DNA from: Bacillota bacterium
GTDB lineage: Bacteria; Bacillota; Clostridia; Acetivibrionales; DSM-1351
Assembly (NCBI GenBank): GCA_023412275.1
Contig: JAEYNY010000088.1
Location: forward strand, 1-64,000
Direction of reading: 5' to 3'
DNA length: 64,000 bases
The first letter of the stretch is position 1, and each line of letters begins with the position of its first letter. Made by a program: the position numbers and the translations under genes. Below, one piece after another: positions 39,301-45,877 of this stretch. Under the pieces are notes generated by a model. The model was not told the DNA's origin. It saw only the letters and a list, made by a program, of their open reading frames with translations, and did no database searches.

Positions 39301-39999
39301 AACCAATCAGAGGATGCAATTTTCACTGAGTACGATTATGCTGACAGCAATACAATTGAGAATTTTTATGGAAAAACAAAAGCAATAGCTGAAGAGCGTA
39401 TCCAAGAAGCGAGAGATAAGGGGTTAAACGTAAATATATATAGAATTGGGAATATCGTTTTTGATTCAGCCAACGGAAAATTCCAGGAGAATATAGAGAA
39501 TAATGCATTTTACTCGGTTCTGAAGGCATATTTAAAGATGAGGTCTATCCCTGATATGCCAATCCAGTATGATTTTTCGTTTGTTGACTATGTTTCCGCT
39601 TCCATCATAAAACTATTTGATAAGAGTAATCTTAGAAATGAAACGTATCATATCTTTAATGATAAATATGTTCAATTAAGTAATCTGGCAGAACTATTTG
39701 CTGAATCCGGATGTACGATACAAAAATATTCAGCTAATGATTTTCTTGATTATTTGTATGAATGCTATGAAGATAAGAATCTAAGAAACGAAGCAAATAG
39801 TATACTTGTTAATTATGGGCTGCTGGGAAAGGAACTGAATATCAGCAAGCAGTATATTGCATATAATACCAAGACAAATTTCATTCTGAATCAACTAGGT
39901 TTTGAATGGATTGATTTAGAGCAGATACATGTAGAGAAGATGTTAAAACACTGTATTGATGTAAACTATCTGGACAAAGATATTTTAAATTATAAATAA
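30394..39999 (+). CDS. NRPS 3: half-C, A(Leu)-T-E / C-A(+N-methyltransferase)-T-reductase
   Basis: 3201-aa terminal synthetase. Residues 1-230 are the C-terminal half of a condensation domain without any HHxxxDG motif. Then A6 (263-735, code DAWFLGNVV, Leu), T6 (GGDSIK, about 787), E (844-1285, HHLVVDAVSF, EGHGRE), DCL C (1307-1735, HHIIMDG) and A7 (from 1766, code DVTNFALVY, nearest to an Ala code DLFNNALTY, weak). A7 is interrupted after its RIDHQVKIRG core by a SAM-dependent methyltransferase (about 2237-2645, VLEIGCGTG at about 2302), implying an N-methylated residue, and resumes to NGKIDRKKL (about 2672). T7 is at GGNSIK (about 2728). The end is a thioester reductase (2825-3190, NADPH motif GCTGYLG, Thr in HISTIG, YGKTK), so release should give an aldehyde. 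There is no thioesterase. Confidence 0.95.
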   Translation: MDKITRNIIIKNNKFEAEQEYWEKKLSGSTEMSGFLPDFAVRNENFCKISRAEYKMPDKVYQTIMKVSNNSYHMAYVILLAGAQIILNRYTNSDDILVGVPVYKGEEEKSLNELIPIRTVLQDKSFKELIIEVKNTIHEAYEKSNYPFEFIWGKNFGAEENIYKTIIALEEIHSVKVLENIYCPVKVIFHMENSLSVNIEYDSGLFEQSSIEQIFNHFNQLYLNIIEDFNAKLEDIDILTAAERTQLIYEFNETALEYPKEKTVKQLFEERVEKSQNDIAVVFQDKSLTYKVLNEKANQVALRLKENGLQSGEIVGIMTEHSLEMIIAIIAAIKSGCPYLPIDPSYPTERIRYMLEDSRTHTLLTQEKYMENLVFEGTVFNLNDETIYSATAQNPQDTLHPQDAAYVIYTSGSSGNPKGVIVSHRSLINLCFWHNSYYQVEANDTATKYAGFGFDASVWEIFPYLIKGSSLHIISDEIRLDIKKLNEYFEENKVTISFLPTQLCEQFMKLRNKSLRFLLTGGDKIKNYTQNNYQLINNYGPTENTVVATSFCVDKDYENIPIGKPVSNTKIFILDKKNRLVPVKVMGQLCISGDSLAKGYLNQDELTKEKFVDNPYQPGEKLYLTGDLARWLPDGNIEFLGRMDQQVKIRGYRIELGEIEVQFQKIESIKEVVVLDKEDSNENKYLVAYYTSNQELDPAKIKKELSEKLPDYMIPSYIVKIDTMPLTQNGKVDRKALLELSLPTSSGNEVEYQPPTNQVEEKLCEIWQEVLGIKRIGIDDSFFDCGGDSIKAIQVSSRLNKYKMKLEIKDLLSNPTIRGAAAFVNESAGTNQAEQILEGETSLTPIQKWFFEQKFTNQHHFNQAMFLYSPHGFDEEIVKKVFEKIVKHHDILRVKFIEQEGQVVQYIRNSDSDNLFSIDVKEIYDNENCQEIIEKEAGKIQAGIDLKTGPLVKLGLFKTNKGDHFIIAIHHLVVDAVSFRIILEDFKTGYKQLQDGMDIEFSDKTCSYRQWAQALEEYGNSKEVKWQRKYWENIVSRQCKLPVDNEIQTRKIKDSRDCKIVLSKEDTYRFLKETNKAYNTEANDILLTALGVSVKAWKGLNHVLISMEGHGRENIAKNIDVTRTVGWFTSQYPLLLDMEKADDISHAVRIVKEEIRQLPDKGVGYQVIKNNPDKTVREKLEYENEITFNYLGQFDQDINDEFIDISPYSAGDYLSPDSESLGKISINGSVMDDKLQFLVSFNKNEYKEESVLEFTRIYKENLLSIIKHCAEKKVKEYTPYDVGASYVSLEDFDEICKTYPAGEIKSIYSLTPMQEGMLFHYLKDMGSSVYFEQFSVKITGKSDVKNFEKSFDILMQRYDIFRSSIVYKDLKKSKQVVLKNRTPEVYYEDISYMQEEQKLEYIRQYKNKDRERGFDLSNDNLIRLSILDFAKDTKIIIWSFHHIIMDGWCLGIVFNEFFNIYNTLSKGIPLKLTPVNEYKNYVDWIDKQDNNEARDYWRDYLGGYEQLTGITATKSADKVREYSKEEYIFRINKDLTLQLKNLASKNHATLSNVIQLIWAIILQKYNNTNDVVFGSVVSGRPSEIEGIEKMVGLFVNTLPVRVKAEADMTVLELLKNVQNNAIKSLNYSYFPLVEIQTDSELKDKLLNHIIAFENYPIQEISEESKNASEIDISLDTNDVYEEINYDFNIMVGPAEDIIFRFSYNAYLYDQDYIQRISEHVLSIVEQILASEDLKVSEILLLNEKEKDKLINEFNETKEDFPENKTIIDIFVEQAEKMPDNAALVYKDKQITYKQVHEYSTVMAEKLLNSGSKPGGKIGILLDRCPEMILGILSILKAGCAYVPIDPACPKDRLQFISEDSNIAIILTTKKYYDTLNETFSNHSLVIYCLDSEDASLIDKCDNNKNGAVKAIESRPHDLAYMIYTSGSTGNPKGVTVENYSAVNLLTYMQKQYPITENDTYLLKTNYTFDVSVTEIFGWFFGGGRLAILNKGDEKDPSNILAEMIKNDVTHINFVPSMLNVFLGTINKEEAKKLNRLKYVFSAGEAISTDTVRKFFEIIPNVKLENLYGPTEATVYATRYSITENDCDKTLIPIGKPVQNLKAFILDSNQQITPLGVEGELCLSGVGLARGYLNNPELTNSKFIQNPFVAGERLYRTGDLCRWLPDGNIEYLGRIDHQVKIRGHRIELGEIEAVTNQFFAIKENVVIAKIDSFGDSSLTSYIVLKEDMAEFENESKKEEQQQLDDWKIVWNNIDPLETEIMDDSFNIAGWNSSYTGEQISELEMREWLDTTIRRIKVLNPKKVLEIGCGTGMLLFRLIDDCESYLGTDISTKILEYVAKVAKNKEVHHKLTLLNKSADDFKEITENKFNTVIINSVAQYFSNVEYFVNVLKNAIRCIEGEGAVFLGDIRNYSLLRAFHTSVEIFQASNDMTIDVCKQHIENRILTETELLVSPEFFYALMKEIPDITHIEILHKRGTTENELNRFRYDAVLYIHTQVKNPEMLQLDWGSEITAIEEIKMILEDRKPEVLRVRNIRNKRLEMAFREMALLEENTVTTMEEFGQQIKNDFQEIGCNPEEFYTLNHPDYVVEAVWSGIGKDEYFDIVCYQKSCSCIFGGDSVQTGGRLSDYANNPVKAKFIENVIPNLKQHLEEKLPEYMIPSNFIQLNKIPLNSNGKIDRKKLLQIDNSGNSSQNYVAPRNETERKIAEVWKEVLELKRVGIHDDFFRIGGNSIKIIRVISELSKEFVVEIKDIFNYRTIDQLVKNILYSKDLLRNKINTMKEMLNSIDEKAADANIESNSSPKRDNYNEKIKLKYEQMDVLEEKKYKNILLIGCTGYLGMHILKQLLRDTESEIYVLVRGQSMGECEARLKEKAMYYLSKDILEENRQRLHIVQGDLTQTFLGMSVTLYKELLEHIDCVINSAANVKHYGNYNDFYEINVRGVERILEFCMGERMIDLNHISTIGVIAGYENQSEDAIFTEYDYADSNTIENFYGKTKAIAEERIQEARDKGLNVNIYRIGNIVFDSANGKFQENIENNAFYSVLKAYLKMRSIPDMPIQYDFSFVDYVSASIIKLFDKSNLRNETYHIFNDKYVQLSNLAELFAESGCTIQKYSANDFLDYLYECYEDKNLRNEANSILVNYGLLGKELNISKQYIAYNTKTNFILNQLGFEWIDLEQIHVEKMLKHCIDVNYLDKDILNYK

Positions 40000-40013
40000 A
40001 TTTAAGGAGGTAG

Positions 40014-40703
40014 ATGGAAGTGAACAGAAAAAATAATATAACCAAGCAAATGAAAAAATTCTTAAAAATCTATAAACCTTTTATTGAAGAAAAAATAGGC
40101 GTTGAGGCAAACCAGCGTGTTGCTGCAGAAAGCATGCAGAAATTGGAGGATAGCTATAACGAGATACCCGACATAGGAATGGAAATGAATGCGTTCCAGA
40201 AAACAATGGATTTTGCATTTATAGTGCATATTATATACGAGAATCTTTTAAAAGAAGATTTAAGTACTGAGCAAATAGGGGAGATAATTTATTACGGTTT
40301 TAAAGACTTTATTGATAAATATCCGTCTTTTATCATGAAGCTGATTAAAAGAAAGCAATTTTCAAAAAAACAAATTAATTATATGAAAGAACTGGCAAGG
40401 TTATCAAAAACAAGGGATCATATCTACAATTGGGTATTTGACGTAATTGATGGTAACGGGGAAGATTTTGAATGGGGAATAGATTATAAACGATGTGGAA
40501 TTAATGACTTCTTTTGCGATAAGAATGAATCGGAAATTATGCCTTACATATGCGCCACTGATTATTGTATGTTCGCTAAAATGAAAGCTGAATTGAAATT
40601 AGATAAAGCATTGGGTAGAGGAGATGAGTGTTGCAAATTCCGATACAAAAAGAATGGAGAAAGCGAAAGTGATCTGAAGAAGATTATAAATACTGTTATA
40701 TAA
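40014..40703 (+). CDS. L-2-amino-thiazoline-4-carboxylic acid hydrolase family protein
   Basis: 229 aa, last gene of the NRPS operon, 14 bp after NRPS 3. The N-terminal half is helical; the C-terminal half has the family's Cys-rich pattern: FEWGIDYKRCGINDFFC, then MPYICATDYCMFAKM, and a closing GDECCKFRYKK. Characterised family members hydrolyse the thiazoline ring compound L-ATC in a route to L-cysteine. Here the neighbour is a Cys-initiated assembly line, so a role on a thiazoline/thiazolidine, on Cys supply or in product handling is plausible but unproven. AAGGAGG ends only 3 nt before the ATG at 40014; an in-frame GTG at 40020 has better spacing (9 nt) and may be the true start. Confidence 0.75.
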   Translation: MEVNRKNNITKQMKKFLKIYKPFIEEKIGVEANQRVAAESMQKLEDSYNEIPDIGMEMNAFQKTMDFAFIVHIIYENLLKEDLSTEQIGEIIYYGFKDFIDKYPSFIMKLIKRKQFSKKQINYMKELARLSKTRDHIYNWVFDVIDGNGEDFEWGIDYKRCGINDFFCDKNESEIMPYICATDYCMFAKMKAELKLDKALGRGDECCKFRYKKNGESESDLKKIINTVI

Positions 40704-40721
40704 AAACTCAATCATTCACAA

Positions 40722-40768
40722 AAAAAGGCTGTTGCAAAATTATTTTTTTGTTTTGCAATAGCCTTTTT
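40722..40768 (+). terminator. Terminator of the NRPS operon
   Basis: AAAAGGCT-GTTGCAAAA pairs with TTTTGCAA-TAGCCTTTTT around a T-rich loop, with T tract at the end. It separates the NRPS operon from the tetR operon. Confidence 0.85.
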
Positions 40769-40812
40769 AATGGGATACAGCTCTATATCAGGAATATTGT
40801 GGTAAAAAAATC

Positions 40813-40860
40813 TTGCCTAAAATAGATAATACTGGTAAAATAAATATACCGACGGTCGGT
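40813..40860 (+). promoter_or_regulatory. Promoter and palindromic operator of the tetR operon
   Basis: TTGCCT (40813-40818), 17-bp spacer, TAAAAT (40836-40841). Directly downstream, over the expected start site, lies ACCGAC-G-GTCGGT (40848-40860), a perfect palindrome around a central G with AT-rich flanks. The form and place match TetR/AcrR-type operators, so the TetR protein encoded 21 bp further on probably represses its own operon until a ligand, perhaps the NRPS product, binds. Confidence 0.75.
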
Positions 40861-40880
40861 TTATTTTAGGAGGTACATAT

Positions 40881-41528
40881 ATGGCTCGATCAAAAGAAAA
40901 CTTTGAACATAAAAAAGAAGAAATTATTAAAGTTGCATTAAAGTTATTTGTAGAGAAGAGCTATGAGAATACAACAATTAATAATATTATGGAAGCATCA
41001 AATGTTTCAAAAGGCGGTATGTACCATTATTTCGCATCAAAAGAAGATATACTTAATGATTGTCTGGATTATATTACAAAGCAGGATTATATCAGGTTTG
41101 AAGAAATTATAAAGGATACCAGTCTAACAGCAATTGATAAGTTGCTGAAGGTAATCATTGTTGGTAGTGAAAAGCCTGAGAACATCCAGAAAGTCGTGGA
41201 TTACGCACAGATTAATCTAAATTCTATATTTAGTTATCGTATAAAGAAATTAAGTTTGGAACTAACTTCTGACTGTTTGGAAAAAATAATCCAACAGGGA
41301 ATACAAGAAGAAACTTTCCATACCGAATATCCGAGAGAAATGGCAGAATTCTGTTGCTATGCAGGCGGATTTTTATATGATAACATTTTTCCTCAAAAAA
41401 CAATTGAAGAATACGAAAAAAAGTTAAATGCTTATTTATGCGTGATTGAAAAATGCTTGGGAATAGAAGAAGGTATTTTGAGTACATCGAAAAAAGCTTT
41501 AATATCTCAATTTGAAGCATATGTTTAA
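40881..41528 (+). CDS. TetR-family repressor
   Basis: 215 aa. The N-terminal helix-turn-helix spans about residues 12-58 (IIKVALKLFVEKSYENTTIN, then SNVSKGGMYHYFASKEDIL), the standard TetR_N pattern; the rest is a helical ligand-binding domain with no recognisable subfamily. The start ATG has AGGAGG 7-8 nt upstream. It heads an operon with a small membrane protein, two ABC transporters and a GntR regulator, all on the same strand, and sits just after the NRPS operon. A local regulator that senses the peptide and controls export/self-protection is the likely role (inference). Confidence 0.9.
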   Translation: MARSKENFEHKKEEIIKVALKLFVEKSYENTTINNIMEASNVSKGGMYHYFASKEDILNDCLDYITKQDYIRFEEIIKDTSLTAIDKLLKVIIVGSEKPENIQKVVDYAQINLNSIFSYRIKKLSLELTSDCLEKIIQQGIQEETFHTEYPREMAEFCCYAGGFLYDNIFPQKTIEEYEKKLNAYLCVIEKCLGIEEGILSTSKKALISQFEAYV

Positions 41529-41576
41529 ATAATGATTATTTTTTTACTAAAATTATTTTAAAGGCGGAGGCAAAAA

Positions 41577-41792
41577 ATGAAATTACATTATGGTTTATCT
41601 GATCTTAAGAATCTTGATTTAACTCCATTTATCCCTATTATAGTTATATCTTTTATCATAACTTTAATAGCATTAATTGATTTAATCGCAAATAGAAAAA
41701 GGAGAAAGAATTTTACGGTTTGGCTGTTAATTGTTATATTAGGTAACGTAATGGGCTCTGTAATATATTTTATTGCGGGAAGAAAGGACTAG
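41577..41792 (+). CDS. Small PLDc_N-type membrane protein (YxlE-like)
   Basis: 71 aa with two membrane segments (FIPIIVISFIITLIALIDLI and FTVWLLIVILGNVMGSVIYF) joined by a basic loop NRKRRK, ending in AGRKD. The second helix with GNVMGSVIYF is the phospholipase D N-terminal (PLDc_N) motif, present without a phospholipase domain. In Bacillus subtilis a similar small protein (YxlE) precedes an ABC ATPase and permease (YxlF, YxlG) in the sigY operon, and the same order is seen here. It probably assists or anchors the transporter. RBS AAAGGCGGAGG precedes the ATG. Confidence 0.8.
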   Translation: MKLHYGLSDLKNLDLTPFIPIIVISFIITLIALIDLIANRKRRKNFTVWLLIVILGNVMGSVIYFIAGRKD

Positions 41793-41802
41793 GACCATTA
41801 GA

Positions 41803-42708
41803 ATGACAATCGAAATAAAAAATATAGTGAAAAACTACGGAGAGAAAAAAGTAATTAAGAACTTTTCACTGACAATTAATTCAGGTGAATGTGTGGGACT
41901 TATTGGACCAAATGGTGCAGGAAAAACTACTTTATTGAAAATTGTAGTAGACGCATTGATGGCTACTAGTGGTGAAGTATTAATAGATGGTAAAAATAAC
42001 TATAACATGAAAAATAAAATTGGGTATCTTCCTCAGTACCCTAATTTTTTTGAATGGATGACAGCAAGGGAAGTACTTTTTTTTATGGGACAATTATCCG
42101 GTTTAAAACCGCTGCAACTTAAAGAAAAAGTGAACTCATTATTGAAAAGAGTTGGGTTAGAAGGAGAAGAAGACAATAAAATAAGTACATTTTCCGGCGG
42201 TATGAAGCAAAGGCTGGGAATAGCACAGGCAATTTTACATAACCCCGAGTTTATTATTATGGATGAGCCGGTGTCTGCATTAGACCCAATTGGCAGAAGA
42301 GAAATATTGAATTTAATTGTAGATCTAAAAAAGGATTCTACCATTCTTTTCTCTACACATATTCTAAATGATGCTGAAGAAGTATGTGAGAGATTCTGTA
42401 TATTAAAATCCGGTGAGAAGATTATTGATTCTACTTACTCGGATTTGATGAACAACAATACTGAAAATAATGTCCTTATTCAGACAGGAAAAGAAAATAA
42501 GGAATGGATCAGTTATATTAAAAACTTACCGTTTATAAGCAAATTCAGCAATGCCGGAAATCTTATTAATATTTCAGTAAATGACTTGGCGCACAATAAA
42601 TTCATCATACTGGAAAGTGCGTTGAAATTTAAAGTAGATATTTTAAAGTTTGAAATATCCAAAAATTCTTTGGAAGATATATTCATGAGGGCGGTGATAA
42701 ATGAATGA
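41803..42708 (+). CDS. ABC transporter ATP-binding protein 1
   Basis: 301 aa, ABC-2 exporter type. Walker A GPNGAGKTT, Q-loop (LPQYPNFFEW), signature FSGGMKQRLGIAQ, Walker B FIIMDEPVSALDP and switch His in STHIL; an extra C-terminal region of about 80 residues follows, as in drug/bacteriocin exporter ATPases. The ATG at 41803 is chosen over an upstream TTG that would overlap the previous gene. Its stop overlaps the permease start by 4 nt (ATGA), a sign of coupled translation. It should energise the next gene's permease in peptide export or self-protection. Confidence 0.92.
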   Translation: MTIEIKNIVKNYGEKKVIKNFSLTINSGECVGLIGPNGAGKTTLLKIVVDALMATSGEVLIDGKNNYNMKNKIGYLPQYPNFFEWMTAREVLFFMGQLSGLKPLQLKEKVNSLLKRVGLEGEEDNKISTFSGGMKQRLGIAQAILHNPEFIIMDEPVSALDPIGRREILNLIVDLKKDSTILFSTHILNDAEEVCERFCILKSGEKIIDSTYSDLMNNNTENNVLIQTGKENKEWISYIKNLPFISKFSNAGNLINISVNDLAHNKFIILESALKFKVDILKFEISKNSLEDIFMRAVINE

Positions 42709-43487
42709 ACAAATGTTTCATATTAGTTAAAAGAGAATTTTCACAGTATCTTAAAGAATTTAAAATAATATGGCTTCCCTTGGTATTTCTACTTTTAGGA
42801 ATAACACAGCCAATTTCATATCATTTTATGCCACAAATTTTGTCATCTTTGAGTGGTAGCAGTGGAATTTCAATAGATCCTTCGAAGTTTATACAAAGCA
42901 GTGGTGATGTGCTGGCCAGTACGTTAAGCTCTCAATTTGATCAATTAGGAATTATTATTGTTGTTATTTCATTAATGGGTACTGTTTATTCTGAAAAAGT
43001 CAGTGATATGATTTCTTTTATTTTGACAAGACCGGTTTCTGTAAAAGACTATTTATTCAGTAAGATAATAAGTAATTATTTGTTTGTTGCGGTATCAATT
43101 GTTATGGGCTATTTTGCTGCTGCATATTATTCAGATTTATATTACACAAACATAAGTGTAAAAGTACTTTTTCTAGCAATTTTATGTTATCTGGTTTGGA
43201 TTTTATTTGTAGTATCATTTATTACTATGTTAAGTACATTAATGAAAAGTCAAGGTGTAATCGCAATAACAGGCGTTGTAGTATTATTGCTACTTAAATT
43301 TTTATCAGGTTTGAATTACTTTGTAGATATTATTAATCCATCTAGCATGAGTTCTAATGCGGTATCTATTCTGGTAACCGGTAAACCCAAGGAAAATGTA
43401 CTTCCAAGCCTCATTGTAACCATAGTATTTATTATCGTTATTAATTCTATATCAAAATTCTGGATATCTAACAAGAAATACCAATAA
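42705..43487 (+). CDS. ABC-2 type permease 1
   Basis: 260 aa with about six membrane helices: one near residues 22-40 before a periplasmic-side loop (SSLSGSSGISIDPSKFIQSS), the segment IIIVVISLMGTVY, then RPVSVKDYLFSKIISNY, which is the conserved ABC-2 cytoplasmic motif, and four further helices to the C-terminus. It pairs with the ATPase encoded just upstream (4-nt overlap). The substrate is unknown; the NRPS peptide is the obvious candidate from position. Confidence 0.88.
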   Translation: MNKCFILVKREFSQYLKEFKIIWLPLVFLLLGITQPISYHFMPQILSSLSGSSGISIDPSKFIQSSGDVLASTLSSQFDQLGIIIVVISLMGTVYSEKVSDMISFILTRPVSVKDYLFSKIISNYLFVAVSIVMGYFAAAYYSDLYYTNISVKVLFLAILCYLVWILFVVSFITMLSTLMKSQGVIAITGVVVLLLLKFLSGLNYFVDIINPSSMSSNAVSILVTGKPKENVLPSLIVTIVFIIVINSISKFWISNKKYQ

Positions 43488-43521
43488 ACTTTATTATTGA
43501 AATAAAAGAGGGGAGAGAAAA

Positions 43522-44238
43522 ATGCTTAAAATAAGTAACCTGACTAAAACATATAAGGGAGGGAAAAAGGCAATTTCCAATTTGTCATTAGAAATTGCTC
43601 CCGGTGATATCTATGGATTTATTGGTCACAATGGTGCCGGAAAAACAACTACAATAAAATGTGTAACCGGTATTTTTGATTTTGATGAGGGTGAGATTTG
43701 CATAGATGGAAAATCAATTAAAGAAAAGCCAATCGAATGCAAAATGATTACTGCATATATTCCGGATAATCCAGACCTATATGAAAACATGACTGGTATC
43801 GGTTATTTAACTTTTGTAGCTGATATTTTTGGAGTTAAACGTAAAAAAAGAGAAGCTGATATAAAAAAATATGCTGATGCCTTTGGAATTACAAATAACC
43901 TTGGTGATTTAATTTCATCGTATTCTCATGGTATGAAACAGAAGTTGGCAATCATATCAGCATTTATTCATGAGCCCAAACTTTTAATTCTTGATGAACC
44001 TTTTGTAGGGCTAGATCCATCTGCAGCATTTGTTTTGAAAAAATTCATGAAAGAATTTTGTGAAAAAGGTAATTCAATTTTCTTTTCTACACATGTTTTG
44101 GAAGTTGCAGAAAAACTATGTAATAGGATTGCTATTGTTAAAAATGGTAAATTACTGGTAAGCGGGCTTACTGAGGAAGTAAAAGGAGAAGAATCATTAG
44201 AAAATTTATTCTTGGAGTTGAATGATAATGAAAAATAA
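43522..44238 (+). CDS. ABC transporter ATP-binding protein 2
   Basis: 238 aa. Walker A GHNGAGKTT, signature YSHGMKQKLAIIS (His in place of the usual second Gly/Ser, seen in some ABC-2 exporters), Walker B LLILDEPFVGLDP and switch STHVLEVAE. It is shorter than the first ATPase and belongs to a second transporter. GAGGGGAGAG precedes the ATG. The gene overlaps the following permease gene by 17 nt. Confidence 0.92.
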   Translation: MLKISNLTKTYKGGKKAISNLSLEIAPGDIYGFIGHNGAGKTTTIKCVTGIFDFDEGEICIDGKSIKEKPIECKMITAYIPDNPDLYENMTGIGYLTFVADIFGVKRKKREADIKKYADAFGITNNLGDLISSYSHGMKQKLAIISAFIHEPKLLILDEPFVGLDPSAAFVLKKFMKEFCEKGNSIFFSTHVLEVAEKLCNRIAIVKNGKLLVSGLTEEVKGEESLENLFLELNDNEK

Positions 44239-45832
44239 ATCTCTATTACTAATTAAGGCTAATTTGATAAATTCATATAGCATTAATCGTGTGCTTAAAG
44301 CACCAAAAAATGAACGGATACGAATGTCTTTTGTGTTGATTGCAATTGTGTTTCTGGTTGGTATGGTTTTATCCTCAATAACCGGATATTACATTTATCT
44401 TTCCAATATGCTTATGAGTAAAGGTCAAATAACCGTATTGCTGACAGTAGCCTTTCTTTTAGCAAATATGATGTGTTTTTTTGCCAGTGTATTTACCAGT
44501 TCATCATATTTATTTGCATTTAAAGATTTTCAGTTTTTAGTCTCTTTACCTCTAACTGATAAAAATATTCTTTTTAGTAAATTGTTTTTAATATATTTTC
44601 CTAATACAATTATGAGTGTCTTATTATCACTACCTGCTATAATTATTTTTGGAATAAATACATCAGCCGGGTTTACATTTTATGCTCTTGCATTGCTGGG
44701 TTTATTGATTGTACCAATTATACCAATTGTTTTAGGTGCTACGATTTCTTTAATAATCGGAAGGTTTGCTTCACAGTTTAAACAAAGAAATCTGGTTTTG
44801 CTAATAGCATCATTTTTATTAATAATTATTATGTCATTAGGCAGTTATTTTCTTCAAGGTACCTCTATAATGGACTTGAATACTGCTTTTTTGAAGATTG
44901 GTAATTTCCAAAATTATTATTTCCCTGCAAAGCTGTTTGTGAAGAGTTTATCTAATATTAATTTGGTTCTGTTTATATCGTTTATAGCAATTAATGTAGT
45001 AGTATTTGTTTTATTCTTGTATGTATTTTCAAAAAACTTCAAAAAAATTAATTTATCAATTGGCGAACATTCCAGTAAAGCAAAATATAAAATGTCAACA
45101 TTAAAAGTTACTTCTTCAATAATGGCTTTATACAAAAAGGAATTAAAAAGTTACTTTTCTTGTTATGTTTATATTTTAAATACTATGTTTGGATTGATTT
45201 TGTTTGCCATCTATTTAATTTCAGTTGTTCTATTTAAATATGAGAATATATTGAAAGCATTAAACATGAGCAATATGTCCGATTACATACTACCTTTTAC
45301 AACTGTATTAGGGATAACATGTGTTGCTATGAGTTGTACGACAGGATCCTCCTTATCTATAGAAGGGGCGAATTTATGGATTATAAAGAGTTTACCGCTA
45401 AAGTTCAGTAACATCGCTAAATGTAAGATAATGGTCAATTTAACACTAACAATTCCTTTTATGTTTATTGCTTCTTTTCCGGTAATATATATTTTTAAAC
45501 TTTCTTTTCTTGAGTACATTGCATTCTTAGCTCCGGTTTTGGGTTTCAGTATCTTGTCAGCCATTGTAGGATTGATAGTAAATCTGTATTTCCCTAAATT
45601 TGACTGGAAGTCAGAAGTTCAGGTTATTAAACAAAGTATAGCAACAGCTGTAACGTTAATGGCCAATATTATTTGCGTTCTAATTCCGGTCGCAATATGT
45701 TTTATTATAAAGCCTTCAAATTTGAATTTATACTTCATCTATATGTCGATTGTTGTTTTAGCAGTTTGCATAGTACTATGGAATTACATAAAAGGAAAGG
45801 GTTCTGTAATGTTTAAAAAATTAGAAATATGA
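44222..45832 (+). CDS. Large ABC-2 permease 2
   Basis: 536 aa, about 12 membrane helices, roughly double the size of permease 1. The N-terminal half contains FKDFQFLVSLPLTDKNILFS, where an ABC-2 coupling helix is expected. The C-terminal half repeats a similar arrangement (IEGANLWIIKSLPLKFSNI), which suggests an internally duplicated permease that works as a single subunit. An ATG at 44222 with TTGGAG upstream is used; a second in-frame ATG lies two codons later. Translation is probably coupled to ATPase 2. Confidence 0.88.
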   Translation: MIMKNKSLLLIKANLINSYSINRVLKAPKNERIRMSFVLIAIVFLVGMVLSSITGYYIYLSNMLMSKGQITVLLTVAFLLANMMCFFASVFTSSSYLFAFKDFQFLVSLPLTDKNILFSKLFLIYFPNTIMSVLLSLPAIIIFGINTSAGFTFYALALLGLLIVPIIPIVLGATISLIIGRFASQFKQRNLVLLIASFLLIIIMSLGSYFLQGTSIMDLNTAFLKIGNFQNYYFPAKLFVKSLSNINLVLFISFIAINVVVFVLFLYVFSKNFKKINLSIGEHSSKAKYKMSTLKVTSSIMALYKKELKSYFSCYVYILNTMFGLILFAIYLISVVLFKYENILKALNMSNMSDYILPFTTVLGITCVAMSCTTGSSLSIEGANLWIIKSLPLKFSNIAKCKIMVNLTLTIPFMFIASFPVIYIFKLSFLEYIAFLAPVLGFSILSAIVGLIVNLYFPKFDWKSEVQVIKQSIATAVTLMANIICVLIPVAICFIIKPSNLNLYFIYMSIVVLAVCIVLWNYIKGKGSVMFKKLEI

Positions 45833-45877
45833 GGTTGGTATACATAGGGTAATTTTTACGAAAGGAGATAAAGTGAG

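Noticed and set aside
38866..39999. C-terminal thioesterase of the last NRPS
   Set aside because: No GxSxG motif; the sequence has an NAD(P)H-binding GxTGxLG and a Tyr-Lys pair, which define a reductase.
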